Of a DNA stretch of 7,481 bases, positions 5,869 through 7,481 are shown one piece after another. The notes below the pieces were generated by a model. The model was given only the letters and a program-made list of their open reading frames with translations. It ran no database searches and was not told the DNA's origin. This DNA is from Bacillota bacterium (GTDB taxonomy: Bacteria > Bacillota > Clostridia > Oscillospirales > Acutalibacteraceae). The translations under genes were made by a program, and so were the position numbers. Location of the stretch: NCBI GenBank assembly GCA_029007015.1, contig JAQXHB010000085.1:1-7481 (forward strand). Reading direction: 5' to 3'. The stretch's first letter is position 1. Every line of letters begins with the position of its first letter.

Positions 5869-6938
5869 TGAGCCGCTTTATGAGCGCTCGGCACATCAGT
5901 CTTGACGCATATACGCCGGGCGAACAGCCGAGAAACCGTAAATACATTAAACTTAACACCAATGAGTCGCCGTATCCGCCGTCCAACGGCGTCGTGGCAG
6001 CAGTGGCCGAGGCCGCCCGCGGTTTGCAACTTTATTCCGACCCCGAGTGCAAGCAACTGACAGCGTGCGTGGCCGAATTTTACGGCGTTTCACCTGAGCA
6101 GGTGCTGATGACCAACGGCTCTGATGAGATACTCAATTTTGCCTTTGTGGCCTTTGGCGATGAGGAGCACCCCTTTGCCGCACCGGAGATAAGTTACGGC
6201 TTTTACCCAGTGTTTGCGCAGTTAAACCGCGTGCCGTATAAGCCTATTCCGCTTAAAGATGACTTTTCGATTGATGTGAGCGATTATGAGAACATCGGCG
6301 CCAACATCGTTATCGCCAATCCCAATGCGCCTACCGGCTTGTGTCTGACGCTGTCTCAAATTGAGAGCATAGTCGCCTCTAATCGGCAAAATGTGGTAGT
6401 AATTGACGAGGCGTATATTGATTTCGGCGGCGAGAGCGCCATTCCGCTGGTCAATAAATACGACAATCTGCTGATAACGCGCACATTTTCAAAGTCATAT
6501 TCGCTGGCCGGCGCACGGCTGGGCATCGGCATCGGCTGTCAGTCGCTGATAGCCGACCTCAACACGATAAAGTATTCCACCAACCCATATAATGTCAACA
6601 GTATGACCATGGCGGCCGGAATTGCCGCAATTGGCGACAGCGCTTACTATCGCAAGAATTGTGACGAGATAATATCCTGCCGCTCATACACCAAGCGGCG
6701 GCTTCAGTCACTCGGCTTTGCTGTGACCGACTCAAAGGCTAACTTCCTGTTTGCCGCTCATCCGACGGTCGGCGGCAAGGAACTATATCTTAAACTCAAG
6801 GAGATGGGCATACTCATTCGCCACTTTGACAGCGAGCCTATAAGCAATTATAACCGCATAACGGTCGGCACGCGGGAGCAGATGGATGCCCTGATTGCCG
6901 CAATAGAACTTATTATGAAAGAGGGAAACATAAAATGA
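5868..6938 (+). CDS. hisC: Histidinol-phosphate aminotransferase
   Basis: PLP-dependent fold type I aminotransferase that converts imidazole acetol phosphate to histidinol phosphate using glutamate. It has 356 residues, normal for HisC. The expected landmarks are present in order: LNTNESPYPPS at 29-39, TNGSDE at 82-87, NPNAPTG at 151-157 (usually NPNNPTG), DEAYIDF from 180, the PLP lysine Lys209 in TFSKSYSLAGARLG, and Arg330 in RITVGT, which binds the substrate carboxylate. The ATG at 5868 is taken as the start because GAGGAGG lies 7 nt before it; the GTG at 5865 would add one residue but is only 4 nt from the site. It overlaps hisD by one base (TGATG) and hisB by four (ATGA). Related aromatic aminotransferases share this fold, but the operon position settles the role. 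Confidence 0.95.
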   Translation: MSRFMSARHISLDAYTPGEQPRNRKYIKLNTNESPYPPSNGVVAAVAEAARGLQLYSDPECKQLTACVAEFYGVSPEQVLMTNGSDEILNFAFVAFGDEEHPFAAPEISYGFYPVFAQLNRVPYKPIPLKDDFSIDVSDYENIGANIVIANPNAPTGLCLTLSQIESIVASNRQNVVVIDEAYIDFGGESAIPLVNKYDNLLITRTFSKSYSLAGARLGIGIGCQSLIADLNTIKYSTNPYNVNSMTMAAGIAAIGDSAYYRKNCDEIISCRSYTKRRLQSLGFAVTDSKANFLFAAHPTVGGKELYLKLKEMGILIRHFDSEPISNYNRITVGTREQMDALIAAIELIMKEGNIK

Positions 6939-7481
6939 GAACGACCTGTATCAGCCGCAAAACTGCAGAGACAGATATAAGCCTTTCGCTCAATCTCGAC
7001 GGCGAGGGCAAGGGACAGATTGACTCTGGCTGCGGATTTTTGGACCACATGCTAACCCTTTTTGCGGCGCACAGTGGATACGACCTGTCCGTTCAGTGCG
7101 CGGGCGACATAAATGTTGACTGTCACCACACTGTCGAGGATATCGGCATATGCCTTGGCGCGGCATTTAATGAGGCGCTCGGTGATAAGAAGGGGATAAC
7201 CCGCTACGGCAGCATAATTTTGCCGATGGATGAGTCGCTGATTTTGACGGCTGTCGATATTTCGGGCCGGGCGACCCTCGCTTTTGACGCCGAGATACCG
7301 GCTCAAAAGGTGGGCGACTTTGACACCGAACTGGCCGAGGAATTTTGGGCGGCATTTGTGCGCGAGGCACGCGTTACCCTGCACATTAGGAAACTGGCCG
7401 GCAGAAACTCTCACCATATAATCGAAGGCATTTTTAAGTCGGTGGCACACAGTATGTCTACGGCCACAAAAATAGATTTAA
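6935..7481 (+). CDS. hisB: Imidazoleglycerol-phosphate dehydratase, end cut off by the right edge
   Basis: Manganese enzyme that dehydrates imidazole glycerol phosphate to imidazole acetol phosphate, the substrate of HisC. The frame is open for 182 codons to the right edge. The family is about 195 residues, so only about a dozen C-terminal residues should be missing. Metal-binding and catalytic blocks are clear: GFLDHML at 34-40, DCHHTVEDIG at 62-71, MDESL, and RNSHHIIEG from 157. It starts directly with the dehydratase domain, so it is the monofunctional form without the N-terminal histidinol phosphatase of enteric HisB; a separate phosphatase must exist elsewhere. The ATG overlaps the hisC stop as ATGA, with GAGGG 9 nt upstream, pointing to translational coupling. 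hisH, hisA, hisF and hisI would be natural next genes but are outside the window. Confidence 0.95.
   Translation, partial: MRTTCISRKTAETDISLSLNLDGEGKGQIDSGCGFLDHMLTLFAAHSGYDLSVQCAGDINVDCHHTVEDIGICLGAAFNEALGDKKGITRYGSIILPMDESLILTAVDISGRATLAFDAEIPAQKVGDFDTELAEEFWAAFVREARVTLHIRKLAGRNSHHIIEGIFKSVAHSMSTATKIDL

Noticed and set aside
7052..7450. A 132-codon minus-strand frame at the right edge
   Set aside because: It is antisense to hisB, whose metal-binding motifs are intact.

Overview
This window looks like chromosomal housekeeping DNA from a low- to mid-GC Gram-positive bacterium, most likely an uncultured or gut-type Clostridia member. The reasons are the long (554-residue) form of glutamyl-tRNA synthetase, a short-form HisG paired with HisZ, purine-rich Shine-Dalgarno sites (GGAGG, GAGGAGG, AAAGGAG), and tightly overlapping genes. 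The taxonomic call is an inference; nothing here fixes the genus.

Layout. Minus strand, read right to left: gltX (2609..945) and then glnS (941 to beyond the left edge, C-terminus missing) form a two-gene aminoacyl-tRNA synthetase operon with a 3-nt gap. Plus strand, left to right: hisZ (2861..3961), hisG (3954..4586), hisD (4588..5868), hisC (5868..6938) and hisB (6935 to beyond the right edge, only the last dozen or so residues missing) form the first part of a histidine biosynthesis operon. The genes overlap by 1 to 8 nt or are separated by 1 nt. The two operons diverge from one AT-rich control region of about 250 bp (2610..2860).

How the genes work together. HisZ (a catalytically dead histidyl-tRNA synthetase relative) and the short HisG should form the hetero-octameric ATP phosphoribosyltransferase that makes the committed first step. 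HisB dehydrates imidazole glycerol phosphate, HisC transaminates imidazole acetol phosphate, and HisD oxidises histidinol to histidine. The middle-pathway genes (hisI/E, hisA, hisH, hisF) and histidinol-phosphate phosphatase are not in view and may lie downstream. GltX and GlnRS charge tRNA-Glu and tRNA-Gln directly.

Control region. Each operon has a good sigma-A-type promoter with 17-bp spacing and a TG-extended -10. The his leader is only about 88 nt and shows no T-box, no run of His codons and no terminator hairpin. Two inverted repeats sit at promoter positions and a small hairpin pair lies near the hisZ ribosome binding site; these are the only unexplained structures in the window. I found no mobile element, CRISPR array, rRNA or tRNA gene, and no evidence for a new multi-gene system.
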